Source: Nesterenkonia ebinurensis (lineage in GTDB: Bacteria; Actinomycetota; Actinomycetes; Actinomycetales; Micrococcaceae). Taken from it: a stretch of 50,051 nucleotides of DNA. Below the pieces are notes generated by a model, which worked only from the letters and a program-made list of their open reading frames with translations, made no database searches and was not told where the DNA came from. Each line of letters opens with the position of its first letter. The stretch's first letter is position 1. The position numbers were made by a program, and so were the translations under genes. The stretch spans positions 1 through 50,051 of the forward strand of contig NZ_VWNF01000007.1 of the NCBI RefSeq assembly GCF_008711175.1, read 5' to 3'. Below, one piece after another: positions 7,212 to 14,974 of the stretch.

Positions 7212-8006
7212 TCAGATGAAGATCTCGACCTCAGCATCTTCACGCAGATCGTCAATATGGGCCAGGATCGCCTCGTTCTCCTTCTGCTGGCTCAGCTGGT
7301 CCTCGAGCTCTTCGCGCATCTCCTCGAACTCCGGGACCTCAGGCTGCTCAGCGCCTTCCGTCTCGCCCATCATCTCGGCCTGGGCCGCATACTCCTGGTA
7401 GGCCTCTTCAAGCTCCTCCTCAGTGGGCTCGGCCACTTCGAGGTCCTCAATGAGCTGTTCGATGGCCAGTTCAGCGGCGATGTCCTCGCGGAGTTCCTGC
7501 TCTTCGACGCCTTGTTCCTCGGCCAATTCCATGAGCTCGTCCATGGTCTCTACGCCGCTGGTCTCGGCGAGGTTCTGCAGCGCCTCTTCGATCTGGTCCT
7601 CGCTGGCCTGGTAGCCGGAGGCTTCCGCCTCCTGGTGCAGCAGCTCCATGCCGATGAAGTTGTCAAGCACCTGCTCCTGCAGCGCCTCTTCATCTACCGG
7701 CTGTCCGGTCATCTGGACCATCATGGCTTCCTGCATGAACTGGGACTCGTAGAGCTGGCTGTACTCCTCACCTGAGATCTCCTCGCCGTTGACCTCGGCG
7801 ACCACTTCTGGCACATCCTCCAGGTCCGGTTCGGGCATCTCCATCTCTTCTCCCGGGGCCTGCTCGGGCAGCGGCTGCTCCTCTGCCGCAGTCTCACCGT
7901 TCTCCTCCGGGGCTTCGTCATCCCCGCCGTCGCAGGCAGCCAGGCCGAACAGCAGTGCGGCGGCAGCCAAGGAGGTGATGAGCTTCTTCTGCGTGGTCTT
8001 CTGCAT
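7212..8006 (-). CDS. SurA N-terminal-like lipoprotein (chaperone/PPIase-related)
   Basis: The 264-residue protein begins with a lipoprotein signal peptide whose lipobox is LAAC (about residues 22-25), then a very acidic linker of E and P residues. The domain VVAEVNGEEISGEEYSQLYE, followed by LDNFIGMELLHQEAEASGYQ, is the SurA_N pattern of trigger-factor/SurA/PrsA-type chaperones. No parvulin PPIase domain follows; the C-terminus is acidic helices. It probably sits on the outer face of the membrane and helps fold or hold exported proteins. Its partner proteins are unknown. Confidence 0.78.
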   Translation of the reverse strand: MQKTTQKKLITSLAAAALLFGLAACDGGDDEAPEENGETAAEEQPLPEQAPGEEMEMPEPDLEDVPEVVAEVNGEEISGEEYSQLYESQFMQEAMMVQMTGQPVDEEALQEQVLDNFIGMELLHQEAEASGYQASEDQIEEALQNLAETSGVETMDELMELAEEQGVEEQELREDIAAELAIEQLIEDLEVAEPTEEELEEAYQEYAAQAEMMGETEGAEQPEVPEFEEMREELEDQLSQQKENEAILAHIDDLREDAEVEIFI

Positions 8007-8077
8007 GCCCGGCAGAATAACAGCCCCAGCACAACACAGCGGTCAGCCAGTGTTCAGCCGGAAAGGTACGAAGACCT

Positions 8078-9256
8078 CTACCCAGCTCCACGGTGAAAGT
8101 CACCGATACGCCCCAGCCCCTCGGCTACAGCAGCTGAGCCTGGCGCCAGGGAGAGCCGGACCCATTCGTGACCGTTGATCGGGTCGAAGTCGGTGCCAGG
8201 CACCACCGCCACCGACGCCTGATGCAGTAACGCTGTGGCATAGGCCGTGGAGTCTGCATACCTCTTCAAACGCTCCCCCAGATGGGCGTAGACGTAGAAG
8301 GCCCCGTCGGCCGGTGCGGCCTGACCCCAGCCCAACTCCGGCAAAGCACCGAGCACCAGGTCACGAGCCTTCGAATAATCCGCCAGCTGTGACTGGGCGA
8401 ATCTCAGAGATTCCTCGGTGAAGGCCTCCACGGCGGCGATCTGTGATCCGTGCGGCGGGCACAGGGCCACGTTTCCGGAAAGCCGGGCCACCGGGTCCAC
8501 TAGGTGCTCAGGCAGGATCATCCAACCGAGTCGCCAGCCGGGCATTCCCCAGTATTTGGAGAAGGAGGAGATGACCACGGCGTCGTTGTCCACCTCCGCG
8601 GCACTGACTCCTGGGGAGGCGAAGGTGATGCCGTGATAGATCTCATCGCTGATCAGCTGGACACTGTTGACCCGGCACCAATCTGCCAGTCCGGTGAGCT
8701 GTTCGCGGTCGACCATGGTGCCAGTGGGGTTGGCTGGCGAGGCCACCATCAGACCCTGCAGCGGCCCATTGGCCTCCACCTCAGCATCGAGCTGCTCACC
8801 GGTGGGCTGGAACCTCACCTCCGGCCCGCAGTCCAGATCCACCACTTCTACGCCCAGACTGGCCAGGATGTTCCGGTAGGCGGGGTATCCGGGGCGGGCC
8901 AGTGCCACCCGGTCACCGGGGTCGAAGGCGGCCAAGAAACTCAGCACAAAGGCCCCCGAGGATCCGGTGGTCACTGCGATCCGTTCCACCGGGATCTCTG
9001 CCCCGTACCAATCCTGGTAGTGGACGGCGATCGCTTCACGCAGCGGCATGATCCCGAAGGCCGGTGAGTAGTTCAGCACTGTGTTCGCTGCATGCACCTT
9101 GGCGGCTGCTGCGTTGACCGCCGGCGGCGCTCCGGAACCGGGCTCCCCAGCGGTGAGCGAGATGATGTTCCGGCCGGCTGAGCGCAGCTTCTCGATCTCA
9201 GCCAGGATGCTCATCACTTCGAATCCGGGGACCGCAGAGCGCCGTGAAGGTTGCAT
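8078..9256 (-). CDS. Pyridoxal-phosphate-dependent aminotransferase, class I/II
   Basis: The protein has 392 residues, the usual length for fold-type I aminotransferases. The N-terminal PGFEVMSILAEIEKL and [14 protein letters not shown] are substrate-side elements. LNYSPAFGIMPLREAIA is the typical PLP-site approach. ASPANPTGTMV holds the conserved Asn, and SFSKYWGMPGWRLGW holds the PLP-binding lysine (SFSK) and the arginine that binds the substrate carboxylate. It should transfer amino groups between an amino acid and a 2-oxo acid; which amino acid cannot be told. It is transcribed away from the molybdate locus and has no obvious operon partner. Confidence 0.88.
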   Translation of the reverse strand: MQPSRRSAVPGFEVMSILAEIEKLRSAGRNIISLTAGEPGSGAPPAVNAAAAKVHAANTVLNYSPAFGIMPLREAIAVHYQDWYGAEIPVERIAVTTGSSGAFVLSFLAAFDPGDRVALARPGYPAYRNILASLGVEVVDLDCGPEVRFQPTGEQLDAEVEANGPLQGLMVASPANPTGTMVDREQLTGLADWCRVNSVQLISDEIYHGITFASPGVSAAEVDNDAVVISSFSKYWGMPGWRLGWMILPEHLVDPVARLSGNVALCPPHGSQIAAVEAFTEESLRFAQSQLADYSKARDLVLGALPELGWGQAAPADGAFYVYAHLGERLKRYADSTAYATALLHQASVAVVPGTDFDPINGHEWVRLSLAPGSAAVAEGLGRIGDFHRGAG

Positions 9257-9291
9257 CCTCTTAGCCTATCGAGAACCGAGCAGTCCGCATC

Positions 9292-9328
9292 TGCGTATGT
9301 ATACTTCATTTTATGCCGCAGATACGCA
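9292..9328 (+). promoter_or_regulatory. Promoter of the molybdate locus with flanking inverted repeat
   Basis: A TATACT -10 box at 9300-9305 lies seven bases before the ATG at 9313, implying a leaderless mRNA. Perfect 7-base arms TGCGTAT (9292-9298) and ATACGCA (9322-9328) flank the -10 box and the start codon. Such a site could let the adjacent Mop/HTH protein repress its own operon. It does not match the E. coli ModE consensus. Confidence 0.45.
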
Positions 9329-9708
9329 TTTCAGGGGCTGCTGGATTCCTCGGAGTCAGTGATGACACGCTCCGCCGCTGGATCGCTTCAGGGGAATTGA
9401 CTGCCCAGACCGACAGCACGGGGAAGAAAGTGGTCGACGGCGCAGAGCTCGCCCAGTTCGCCCGCGAGCGCAGCGCCCAGCTGCCCACCCCAGCCGGAGG
9501 CTCATCAGCCCGCAACCGGTTCATGGGCCTAGTCACCGCTGTCACCTCGGACAAGGTGATGTCCCAGGTGGAGCTGCAGTGCGGCCCCTACCGGGTGGTC
9601 TCGCTGATCAGCACCGAGGCGGTGCGCAGCCTCGGCCTGGAGCCCGGGGTGGTGGCCACTGCCTCGATCAAGGCAACCAACGTAGTCATCGACCGGCCTG
9701 AGGCCTAA
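9313..9708 (+). CDS. Molybdopterin-binding (TOBE/Mop) protein with MerR-like HTH
   Basis: This 131-residue protein has two parts. Residues 1-60 form a MerR/excisionase-like helix-turn-helix (ISGAAGFLGVSDDTLRRWIA). The C-terminal 70 residues form a Mop/TOBE domain (NRFMGLVTAVTSDKVMSQVE, then SLISTEAVRSLGLEPGVVAT and ASIKATNVVI), the fold that binds molybdate or tungstate oxyanions. Proteins with this layout precede modA in many actinobacteria and are thought to sense molybdate. It lies 34 bases before modA on the same strand. It may repress the locus when molybdate is plentiful, but this is inferred. Confidence 0.85.
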   Translation: MPQIRISGAAGFLGVSDDTLRRWIASGELTAQTDSTGKKVVDGAELAQFARERSAQLPTPAGGSSARNRFMGLVTAVTSDKVMSQVELQCGPYRVVSLISTEAVRSLGLEPGVVATASIKATNVVIDRPEA

Positions 9709-9742
9709 CACCTGGCTTTCATCACCCTGAAGGAAACCATCT

Positions 9743-10498
9743 ATGAAACGATCATTTGCACTCGGCGCGATCGGCGCCCTGACCCTGACCGCCTGTGGGG
9801 GCAACGGTGAGGAAGAGGCGGATTCCATCATCGTCTTCGCCGCAGCCAGCCTCAATGAGGTTTTCGAGGAGATCGGCGAGCTCTACACCGAAGAGACCGG
9901 CGCGCAAGTCAGCTTCACCTTTGCCGGCTCTTCCGGGCTGGTCGAGCAGTTGGAGAACGGCGCCCCAGCCGATGTGCTGGCTACTGCGGATGAGACGAAT
10001 ATGAACAACGCTGTGGAGGGCGGTCTGGTGGCCGCCGACCCTGAGCTCTTCGCGGAGAACTACCTGGTCATCGTCACCCCGGCCGGCAACCCCGCCGATG
10101 TGGCATCCCTGGAGGACCTCGAAGACGATGCCGTGGAGACCGTGATCTGCGCAGTACAGGTTCCCTGCGGGGCCGCCACCCAGCGGATCTCCGAGGCCGC
10201 CGGGGTCGCCATCACCCCGGTCTCCGAGGAGACCTCGGTGACCGATGTGCTGGGACGGGTGCGCAACGGTGAGGCTGATGCCGGACTGGTTTACGCCACC
10301 GATGCCCTGCAGGGCGGGGACGAGGTGGAGACCGTCGAGATTGCCGGGGCAGAGGAGGATCCCAATCTCTACCCGATCGCCCTGCTGGAGAACGCGGATG
10401 CGCCTGAGGCAGGCCAGGAGTTCGTAGATTTCGTGCTCACTGACGAGCTTGCCCAGAACATCCTGTCCGAGGCCGGATTCACCAGACCTCAGGGATAA
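9743..10498 (+). CDS. modA: Molybdate ABC transporter substrate-binding lipoprotein
   Basis: This is a 251-residue lipoprotein. The signal peptide ends in a LTAC lipobox at about residue 18, so the mature protein is anchored to the outer face of the membrane. SIIVFAAASLNEVFEEIGEL, FTFAGSSGLVEQLENGAPAD, and VLATADETNMNNA are the oxyanion-binding segments of ModA, and a VRNGEADAGLVYATD segment follows. It captures molybdate (or tungstate) for the permease. GAAGGAAA gives a good ribosome binding site before ATG 9743. It is followed by modB after eight bases. Confidence 0.92.
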   Translation: MKRSFALGAIGALTLTACGGNGEEEADSIIVFAAASLNEVFEEIGELYTEETGAQVSFTFAGSSGLVEQLENGAPADVLATADETNMNNAVEGGLVAADPELFAENYLVIVTPAGNPADVASLEDLEDDAVETVICAVQVPCGAATQRISEAAGVAITPVSEETSVTDVLGRVRNGEADAGLVYATDALQGGDEVETVEIAGAEEDPNLYPIALLENADAPEAGQEFVDFVLTDELAQNILSEAGFTRPQG

Positions 10499-10506
10499 TC
10501 CGCTCA

Positions 10507-11310
10507 GTGAACTCCGCCACTCGCCGCCTGACCCGCCCACCGACCTGGATCCTGATCCCGGGACTGCTGGGCGCGGCGGTGGTGCTGCTCCCGGTGACCG
10601 GGATGATGACCCGGCTGAACTGGGCTCAGCTGCCGGAGCTGCTGACCTCCGCATCCTCGTTGGCTGCTCTGCGGCTCTCCCTGTGGACTGCCTCAGCGGC
10701 CACTGTGCTGTGCCTGATCCTCGGGGTGCCGCTAGCGCTGATGCTGGCCCATGCCCGGTTCCGGGGGCTGCCCGTGGTGCGCTCGCTGGTGCTGCTGCCG
10801 CTGGTGCTGCCTCCGGTGGTGGGCGGGTTGGCGCTGCTCTACACCTTCGGCAGCCAGGGCATGCTCTCCGGAGCGCTGGAGTTCTTCGGCATCCGGGTGG
10901 CCTACACCTCTCTAGCCGTGGTGCTGGCGATGACTTTCGTGTCGATGCCGTTTCTGGTGATCAGCGTGGAGACCGCCGTCCGCGGGCTGGATCCGGAGAT
11001 CCTGGAGGCGGCGACAGTGGATGGCGCCACCCGGACCGGGATCCTGCGGTATATGGTCCTGCCGCTGATCACCCCAGGGTTGGTTTCTGGGGCAGTACTG
11101 GCTTTTGCCCGCAGTCTCGGGGAGTTCGGCGCAACCCTGGCCTTTGCCGGCAATCAGCAGGGGGTGACCCGCACCCTGCCGCTGGAGATCTACCTGCAGC
11201 GGGAAACCGACCCGGATGCTGCGGTGGCGCTGTCCCTGCTGCTGATCGGTGTGGCGATCATCGTGATCAGCGCAGCCTACAGCCGCAGCTCGCGTCCGGC
11301 GGAGCGGTAG
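10507..11310 (+). CDS. modB: Molybdate ABC transporter permease
   Basis: The 267-residue protein has a GTG start at 10507 and five to six membrane segments. The permease signature that docks the ATPase is present: the EAA loop around EILEAATVDGATRTGILRYM, followed by ARSLGEFGATLAFAGN, which is diagnostic for ModB/CysT-type permeases. It forms the channel for ModA-delivered molybdate. The expected third gene, modC for the ATPase, does not follow: the next gene is an unrelated lipoprotein on the other strand. The transporter must use an ATPase encoded elsewhere, or be inactive. Confidence 0.92.
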   Translation: MNSATRRLTRPPTWILIPGLLGAAVVLLPVTGMMTRLNWAQLPELLTSASSLAALRLSLWTASAATVLCLILGVPLALMLAHARFRGLPVVRSLVLLPLVLPPVVGGLALLYTFGSQGMLSGALEFFGIRVAYTSLAVVLAMTFVSMPFLVISVETAVRGLDPEILEAATVDGATRTGILRYMVLPLITPGLVSGAVLAFARSLGEFGATLAFAGNQQGVTRTLPLEIYLQRETDPDAAVALSLLLIGVAIIVISAAYSRSSRPAER

Positions 11311-11340
11311 GCACCGTCAGCCCGATTCGGCACGACCGGC

Positions 11341-11898
11341 TCAGTCGATGGCGAAGCCCTCCAGCCCTCCAGCGTCGATCCAGCCGTAGCCATCGGCCAA
11401 TTGGACCTCCACCCAGATACCGTCGGCATACGCGGCGTAGATCTCGCGTCCGGCGAGCATCACCTGGTCATCAGCACTGAGTTCAGCGGCAACCTCCAGA
11501 TCCTCATGTGGTCCGGGTCCTTCCGGCGGCGCGGCATAGACCTCAATGGGCTCGTGTTCAGGCCCCAGCTGGTCGAGGCCGAGCACCTCACCCTCATCGG
11601 AGAAGTTCCCATCCGCAATGAACTCGCCCTGCTCCTCGGGGTCAATATCATCGTCGCCGAGCCGCTCAGCACCGCCCGGGGGAAGCTCGACGTCAGGCTG
11701 CTCGCCCTCCTCGCCGTTGCCGTTCTCCTCCGGCTCGGGAGACTCCTGCTCCACGGTGGGGGTGGCGACTTCCTCGGTCTGCCCGTTGAACTCAGTGTCC
11801 TGGTCATCCTCGACTCCGCAGGCAGTCAGGACCAGCACGGCTGCGGCGCTGAGGGCGGCTGTTGTCTTCATGCTTCCGTTCCGCATTGGTTCATTCAC
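11341..11898 (-). CDS. SH3-like lipoprotein, paralog A (short form)
   Basis: This is a 185-residue lipoprotein of unknown function. The signal peptide has a LTAC lipobox, then a long acidic E/P/D-rich linker. The block GGAERLGDDDIDPE and the C-terminal domain ending IWVEVQLADGYGWIDAGG resemble a bacterial SH3-like fold. It is clearly related to the next gene (12005-12928): GG(A/T)..R, FSDEGE/FSHEGE, AAP, and EV(Q/E)LADGYGW are shared. It lacks the C-terminal domain of the other two paralogs. The start could be ATG 11898, 11886 or 11871; the longest is given. The gene converges on modB. Confidence 0.65.
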   Translation of the reverse strand: MNEPMRNGSMKTTAALSAAAVLVLTACGVEDDQDTEFNGQTEEVATPTVEQESPEPEENGNGEEGEQPDVELPPGGAERLGDDDIDPEEQGEFIADGNFSDEGEVLGLDQLGPEHEPIEVYAAPPEGPGPHEDLEVAAELSADDQVMLAGREIYAAYADGIWVEVQLADGYGWIDAGGLEGFAID

Positions 11899-11920
11899 CT
11901 TCTGGATTGGTTATTGCTTG

Positions 11921-11970
11921 CACTTCCACCGTGGAAAGCCAGCCTGAATGCAGGCTCGAAATGTGGTCAC
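11921..11970 (-). promoter_or_regulatory. Shared lipoprotein promoter block, copy A
   Basis: This 50-base block ends 23 bases upstream of the paralog A start. It aligns without gaps to 14925-14974 (34 of 50 identical), and its inner 44 bases align to 12961-13004 (28 of 44 identical). In gene sense it begins GTGACC and contains a GAG.CTG..TT.AG core. Whether it is a promoter, an operator, or simply duplicated sequence is unknown. Confidence 0.5.
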
Positions 11971-12004
11971 GGCACTGTTTCAGTCCGGCCTGATTCCGGT
12001 TGCC

Positions 12005-12928
12005 TCAGGTGCACAGTCCGTCAGTAATACCGCGGGAGCAGATCAGGGTGCGCTCCACCTGGATCAGCTCATAGCCGCCCTCGGCCTCCTCCACGGTGAC
12101 GAAGAGCCGGTAACCGGCCATGGCGTCGTCCATCAGGCCGAGCACATCGATCCGGTAGAACTCCTCGCCGTGGTCCTCCGGCGTAGAGATCAGAGTGTAG
12201 TCCGGACCCATCGGTTCGCCGTGCTCATCGATCATCTCACCGTCCTCACCGAGGGATCGTTCGGCCACGCCTTCGGCGATGAGCTGGGGATCCTCGGCCG
12301 GGGGAACCTCGTCGATGTACTCCTCGGTGATGTCCTGGGTCTCGCCGAAGTAGAACAGGTCGCCCCCATCTCCCTGAGTCTCTACCCAGCCGTAGCCGTC
12401 AGCGAGCTCAACTTCGCGCCAGATACCTCCATCCGCCAAGGCAGGGTGTTCGCGTTCTCGGCCGCCCAGATAAGCGGCGCTGAGTGGTCCGAGTTCGCCG
12501 ACCACCTCAGCTTCGCTGGTGGGAGCGGCACGCACTTGGAACGGCTCGTCAGCAAAGCTCAGCCCGGCCACTCCGACCTCTTCGCCCTCATGGGAGAAGG
12601 GGTGGTCGTGTTCTTGCCCGTGCAGGGACTCCTCAAAGTCCGCCTCCTCCATCCGGTCAGTGCCGCCCTCTGGGATTCCGATCTCCGGGGCGGCCTCGGG
12701 CTCTGAGGCCTCCTCCTCAGTCTCTTCCGGATCCTGGGTGACTGTCTCAGTCTCGGCAGGATCGGGCTCCCCGGCGTTCTCCTCGTCCTCGGGCTCCTCG
12801 GTCTCGGTGATCGTCTCCTGCGGCTCCGGATCGGGATCCAGTTCCTCCTCCGGAGCACAGGCAGCCAGCGCGAGCAGGCCTGCTGTGCTGAGTGCCGTGG
12901 TCGTGGTGATGTGTTGTCCGTAGCGCAT
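12005..12928 (-). CDS. SH3-like lipoprotein, paralog B (long form)
   Basis: This is a 307-residue lipoprotein. The signal peptide ends LLALAAC, then about 85 acidic residues rich in E, P and T. An SH3-like domain follows (FQVRAAP, REREHPALADGGIWREVELA, DGYGWVETQG), then a linker and a C-terminal alpha/beta domain with VLGLMDDAMAGYRLFVTVEE and a closing IQVERTLICSRG. That C-terminal domain matches paralog C in MDD...G.R...T.EE and IC.RG. Two late cysteines could form a disulphide. It is divergent from the XRE regulator gene at 13110. Function unknown; an envelope stress or cell-wall sensing role is a guess. Confidence 0.68.
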   Translation of the reverse strand: MRYGQHITTTTALSTAGLLALAACAPEEELDPDPEPQETITETEEPEDEENAGEPDPAETETVTQDPEETEEEASEPEAAPEIGIPEGGTDRMEEADFEESLHGQEHDHPFSHEGEEVGVAGLSFADEPFQVRAAPTSEAEVVGELGPLSAAYLGGREREHPALADGGIWREVELADGYGWVETQGDGGDLFYFGETQDITEEYIDEVPPAEDPQLIAEGVAERSLGEDGEMIDEHGEPMGPDYTLISTPEDHGEEFYRIDVLGLMDDAMAGYRLFVTVEEAEGGYELIQVERTLICSRGITDGLCT

Positions 12929-12960
12929 GGTTCCCCTTAGTCAGGTTCGGCTGTCCCCAC

Positions 12961-13004
12961 CACCGTGCGAAGCCCAGCTGAACAGAACCTCAGATGACGG
13001 TCAC
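12961..13004 (-). promoter_or_regulatory. Shared lipoprotein promoter block, copy B
   Basis: CACCGTG at one end and GGTCAC at the other bound a 44-base block that aligns gap-free with 11927-11970 (28 of 44 identical). It starts 32 bases upstream of paralog B. It also lies in the divergent region shared with the XRE regulator. Confidence 0.5.
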
Positions 13005-13073
13005 AGCCGGATCTCAGAAAGAAAAAGGTTGTGTCTCACCCCCTTGGAACCTCACCACATATGACAAGTCCTC

Positions 13074-13103
13074 TTGACACATAATGGCAAGTTAAGTTGT
13101 CAT
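13074..13103 (+). promoter_or_regulatory. Promoter of the XRE regulator, probably leaderless
   Basis: A perfect -35 hexamer TTGACA lies at 13074-13079. The -10 region 17-18 bases on (TTGTCAT, 13097-13103) is weak. Transcription would begin at about 13110, the A of the ATG, and no Shine-Dalgarno sequence is present. ATGACAA (13060-13066) and TTGTCAT (13097-13103) are inverted copies that bracket the -35 box and could be an autoregulatory operator. Confidence 0.5.
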
Positions 13104-13109
13104 AGAGAC

Positions 13110-13361
13110 ATGGTTCCCAGAATCGTTGAGAGCACGACGCCGCGGGTGCGCACCCAGCGCAGGTCCCGCGGGCTGACCCAGGCTCAGCTGGCCAAGGCTG
13201 TGGGTGTCAGCCGGCAGACCATCGTGTCCCTGGAGCGGGGCGACTACGCTCCCTCGGTATACCTGGCACTGCGGATCGGTGCCGAGCTGGGAACCAGCGT
13301 CGAGGAACTCTTCGGCGGAACGGACCAGCAGACCGCAACGCGAACAGGGGGAGCATCATGA
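13110..13361 (+). CDS. XRE-family HTH transcriptional regulator
   Basis: This is a small 83-residue regulator from ATG 13110. Nearly all of it is one helix-turn-helix: RVRTQRRSRGLTQAQLAKAV, then GVSRQTIVSLERGDYAPSVY and LALRIGAELGTSVEELFG. This is the short YozG/PbsX-like form that usually pairs with a small membrane protein. Here its TGA overlaps the ATG of such a gene (ATGA at 13358), so the two are translationally coupled. An in-frame upstream start would require reading through the promoter. It may repress its own promoter through the inverted repeat ATGACAA/TTGTCAT. Confidence 0.88.
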   Translation: MVPRIVESTTPRVRTQRRSRGLTQAQLAKAVGVSRQTIVSLERGDYAPSVYLALRIGAELGTSVEELFGGTDQQTATRTGGAS

Positions 13362-13918
13362 CCCGCAGGAAGCTCATCGACCGAGCAGCTGAGCAGTTGA
13401 TTGACGTCGAACACATCTCCCTCGCCGACGAGCGCGAGCGTTCCGTCTACCTTGAGGCCAAGGCCTTTCACGGCGAGCTGACCACACTCGGCTGCCTCGC
13501 CTTGGCGCTGATCGTCGCCGTCCTGGGCCACCCGGCCGCTACGATCTCCCTCTTCCTCCTCCTAGCGCTCACCGCCAGCGCGACCGGCTGGTACGCCAAG
13601 CGACGAGGGGTCGACGAATGGGAGCTCCAGTCGCGCGGTCCGCTCGCCAGGACTCTTGCCTGGACCGGCGTCCATCTCGTACTGGGCTTCGGTGCCTGGG
13701 CGGCCATGCTCTATCACCTGGTCCGCGGTGAGGCGCTCCTACCTTTCTTCTTCGAGGTGGAAGTCATAGGCCGGGATCTGCAGGATTTCATGCTCATCGC
13801 CGGCCTGGTGCTGACCGGCATCGGTTTCCTCGCCAGCCTTGCCGCGATGTGGGTCATGGTGCTGCACTACCGCCGCCGGGCGCGGCTGCAGGACGAGGCG
13901 CTGGACGATACCGACTGA
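13358..13918 (+). CDS. Four-helix membrane protein coupled to the XRE regulator
   Basis: This 186-residue protein starts on the ATG that overlaps the regulator's stop. An amphipathic, acidic N-terminus (about 45 residues) precedes four hydrophobic segments arranged as two hairpins, LGCLALALIVAVLGHPAATI and onward, then VHLVLGFGAWAAMLYHLV and MLIAGLVLTGIGFLASLAAM. The tail is basic then acidic. Such proteins are common partners of short XRE regulators, but their role is not known to me. It converges on paralog C with only 36 bases between. Confidence 0.65.
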   Translation: MTRRKLIDRAAEQLIDVEHISLADERERSVYLEAKAFHGELTTLGCLALALIVAVLGHPAATISLFLLLALTASATGWYAKRRGVDEWELQSRGPLARTLAWTGVHLVLGFGAWAAMLYHLVRGEALLPFFFEVEVIGRDLQDFMLIAGLVLTGIGFLASLAAMWVMVLHYRRRARLQDEALDDTD

Positions 13919-13919
13919 C

Positions 13920-13955
13920 AGCCCTGCCTGCTACGGGCTGCTACGGGGCAGGGCT
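13920..13955. terminator. Bidirectional hairpin between convergent genes
   Basis: AGCCCTGCC (13920-13928) and GGCAGGGCT (13947-13955) form a perfect 9-bp stem with an 18-base loop. It sits exactly between the end of the membrane-protein gene and the end of paralog C. There is no U-run, so termination is inferred from position. Confidence 0.5.
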
Positions 13956-14893
13956 CACAGACACTCGGGGGTCTCTTCATCCAGTCCGCGGGCGCAGATC
14001 GACTGGAAGGCAACCCCCGCAGGGGCGAAACCCTGCTCGGTCTCTTCCAGCGTGATGTGGATCCGCTGCCCGCGCAGGGAGTCATCCATCATTCCACCGA
14101 CCATATCCACCTGATACTCCACGTCCCCCTCGAGGGAGGGGCCATCCTCATCGATCGACACATCTCCGCCCTCAGAGACGTGGACGATTTCATACTCAGG
14201 GGAGGACCCGTCGGTGGCATGGGCGGAGATGTAGTTCTCGGCGACCTCGTGGACAACCGCCTCCGGGTCCTCAGCCGGTCCGGCATCGGAGATCCTCTCG
14301 GCTAGCTCAGCCTGATCGGTCTCCTCGGAGGGCAGCTCAGCGAGCTGGCCGGCGTAGTCCGAATGGACCCAGCCGAACAGGGCGTGTGCCGGGTCCTCCT
14401 CGGCGATCTCCATCTCCAGCCAGACTCCGTCCTCGAGCTGCACCTCCCGCCCGGTGTGCTCCATGGCCATAGCGCCGGCACTTTCGAGAAGAATCTCGGC
14501 GTCCTGCCCCGGGGTGGTGCGGACCAGCAGCTCGGTGTCTGCCGGAACCAGGATCGGGCTGTACAGACCTGCGGGATACTCCCCGGCGTCACCCTCGACC
14601 AGCTCACCGGGAAGATCCGCCTCGTCCACAGGCTGCTGACCATCGGCACCTTCAACCGATTCGCCGCCGTCCTGCTCATCGCCTTCGGGATCCTCCGCTG
14701 CGGGCTCTTCTTCCTCGGCTTCACCGTTCTGGTCCTCGAGGTCCTCTTCAGGCTCGGGCTCAGCGGTCTCGCCGGCGGGATCGGGCTCCGGGGAGGAGCC
14801 GTCCTCCTCATCGGCATTGCAGGCTGTCAGGCCCAGAATCGTGATCAGGGAGAGAGCTGCGGTAGTGCGGGCGGGGCTCAGCCTGCGGTACAT
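13955..14893 (-). CDS. SH3-like lipoprotein, paralog C (long form)
   Basis: This 312-residue lipoprotein has the same plan as paralog B. The signal peptide has an LTAC lipobox, then a roughly 80-residue linker of mostly E, D and P. An SH3-like domain follows (LLVRTTPGQDAEIL, REVQLEDGVWLEME, FGWVHSDY), then a C-terminal domain with DMVGGMMDDSLRGQRIHITL and FQSICARG. The aligned C-terminal motif MDD..(A/R)G.R...T.EE...G....V....IC.RG is shared with paralog B. The conserved upstream block suggests the three genes are co-regulated. Function unknown. Confidence 0.68.
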   Translation of the reverse strand: MYRRLSPARTTAALSLITILGLTACNADEEDGSSPEPDPAGETAEPEPEEDLEDQNGEAEEEEPAAEDPEGDEQDGGESVEGADGQQPVDEADLPGELVEGDAGEYPAGLYSPILVPADTELLVRTTPGQDAEILLESAGAMAMEHTGREVQLEDGVWLEMEIAEEDPAHALFGWVHSDYAGQLAELPSEETDQAELAERISDAGPAEDPEAVVHEVAENYISAHATDGSSPEYEIVHVSEGGDVSIDEDGPSLEGDVEYQVDMVGGMMDDSLRGQRIHITLEETEQGFAPAGVAFQSICARGLDEETPECL

Positions 14894-14924
14894 GGCCCAT
14901 CCTTCCGTGGAATTTCCTTGCGGA

Positions 14925-14974
14925 CACTTCCAGGGTCGGGCCCCACGCTTAACACAGGCTCAATATCGGGTCAC
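14925..14974 (-). promoter_or_regulatory. Shared lipoprotein promoter block, copy C
   Basis: This block starts 32 bases upstream of paralog C and matches 11921-11970 at 34 of 50 positions with no gap. CACTTCCA and CAGGCTC are identical runs. Its last four bases overlap the stop codon of the DUF3817 gene, so the block is kept even where it meets coding sequence. Confidence 0.5.

Noticed and set aside
12600-14800. Acidic low-complexity stretches in the lipoprotein genes as possible frameshift or sequencing artefacts
   Set aside because: The frames are intact on both sides, and the acidic linkers recur in all three paralogs and in other lipoproteins of the window.
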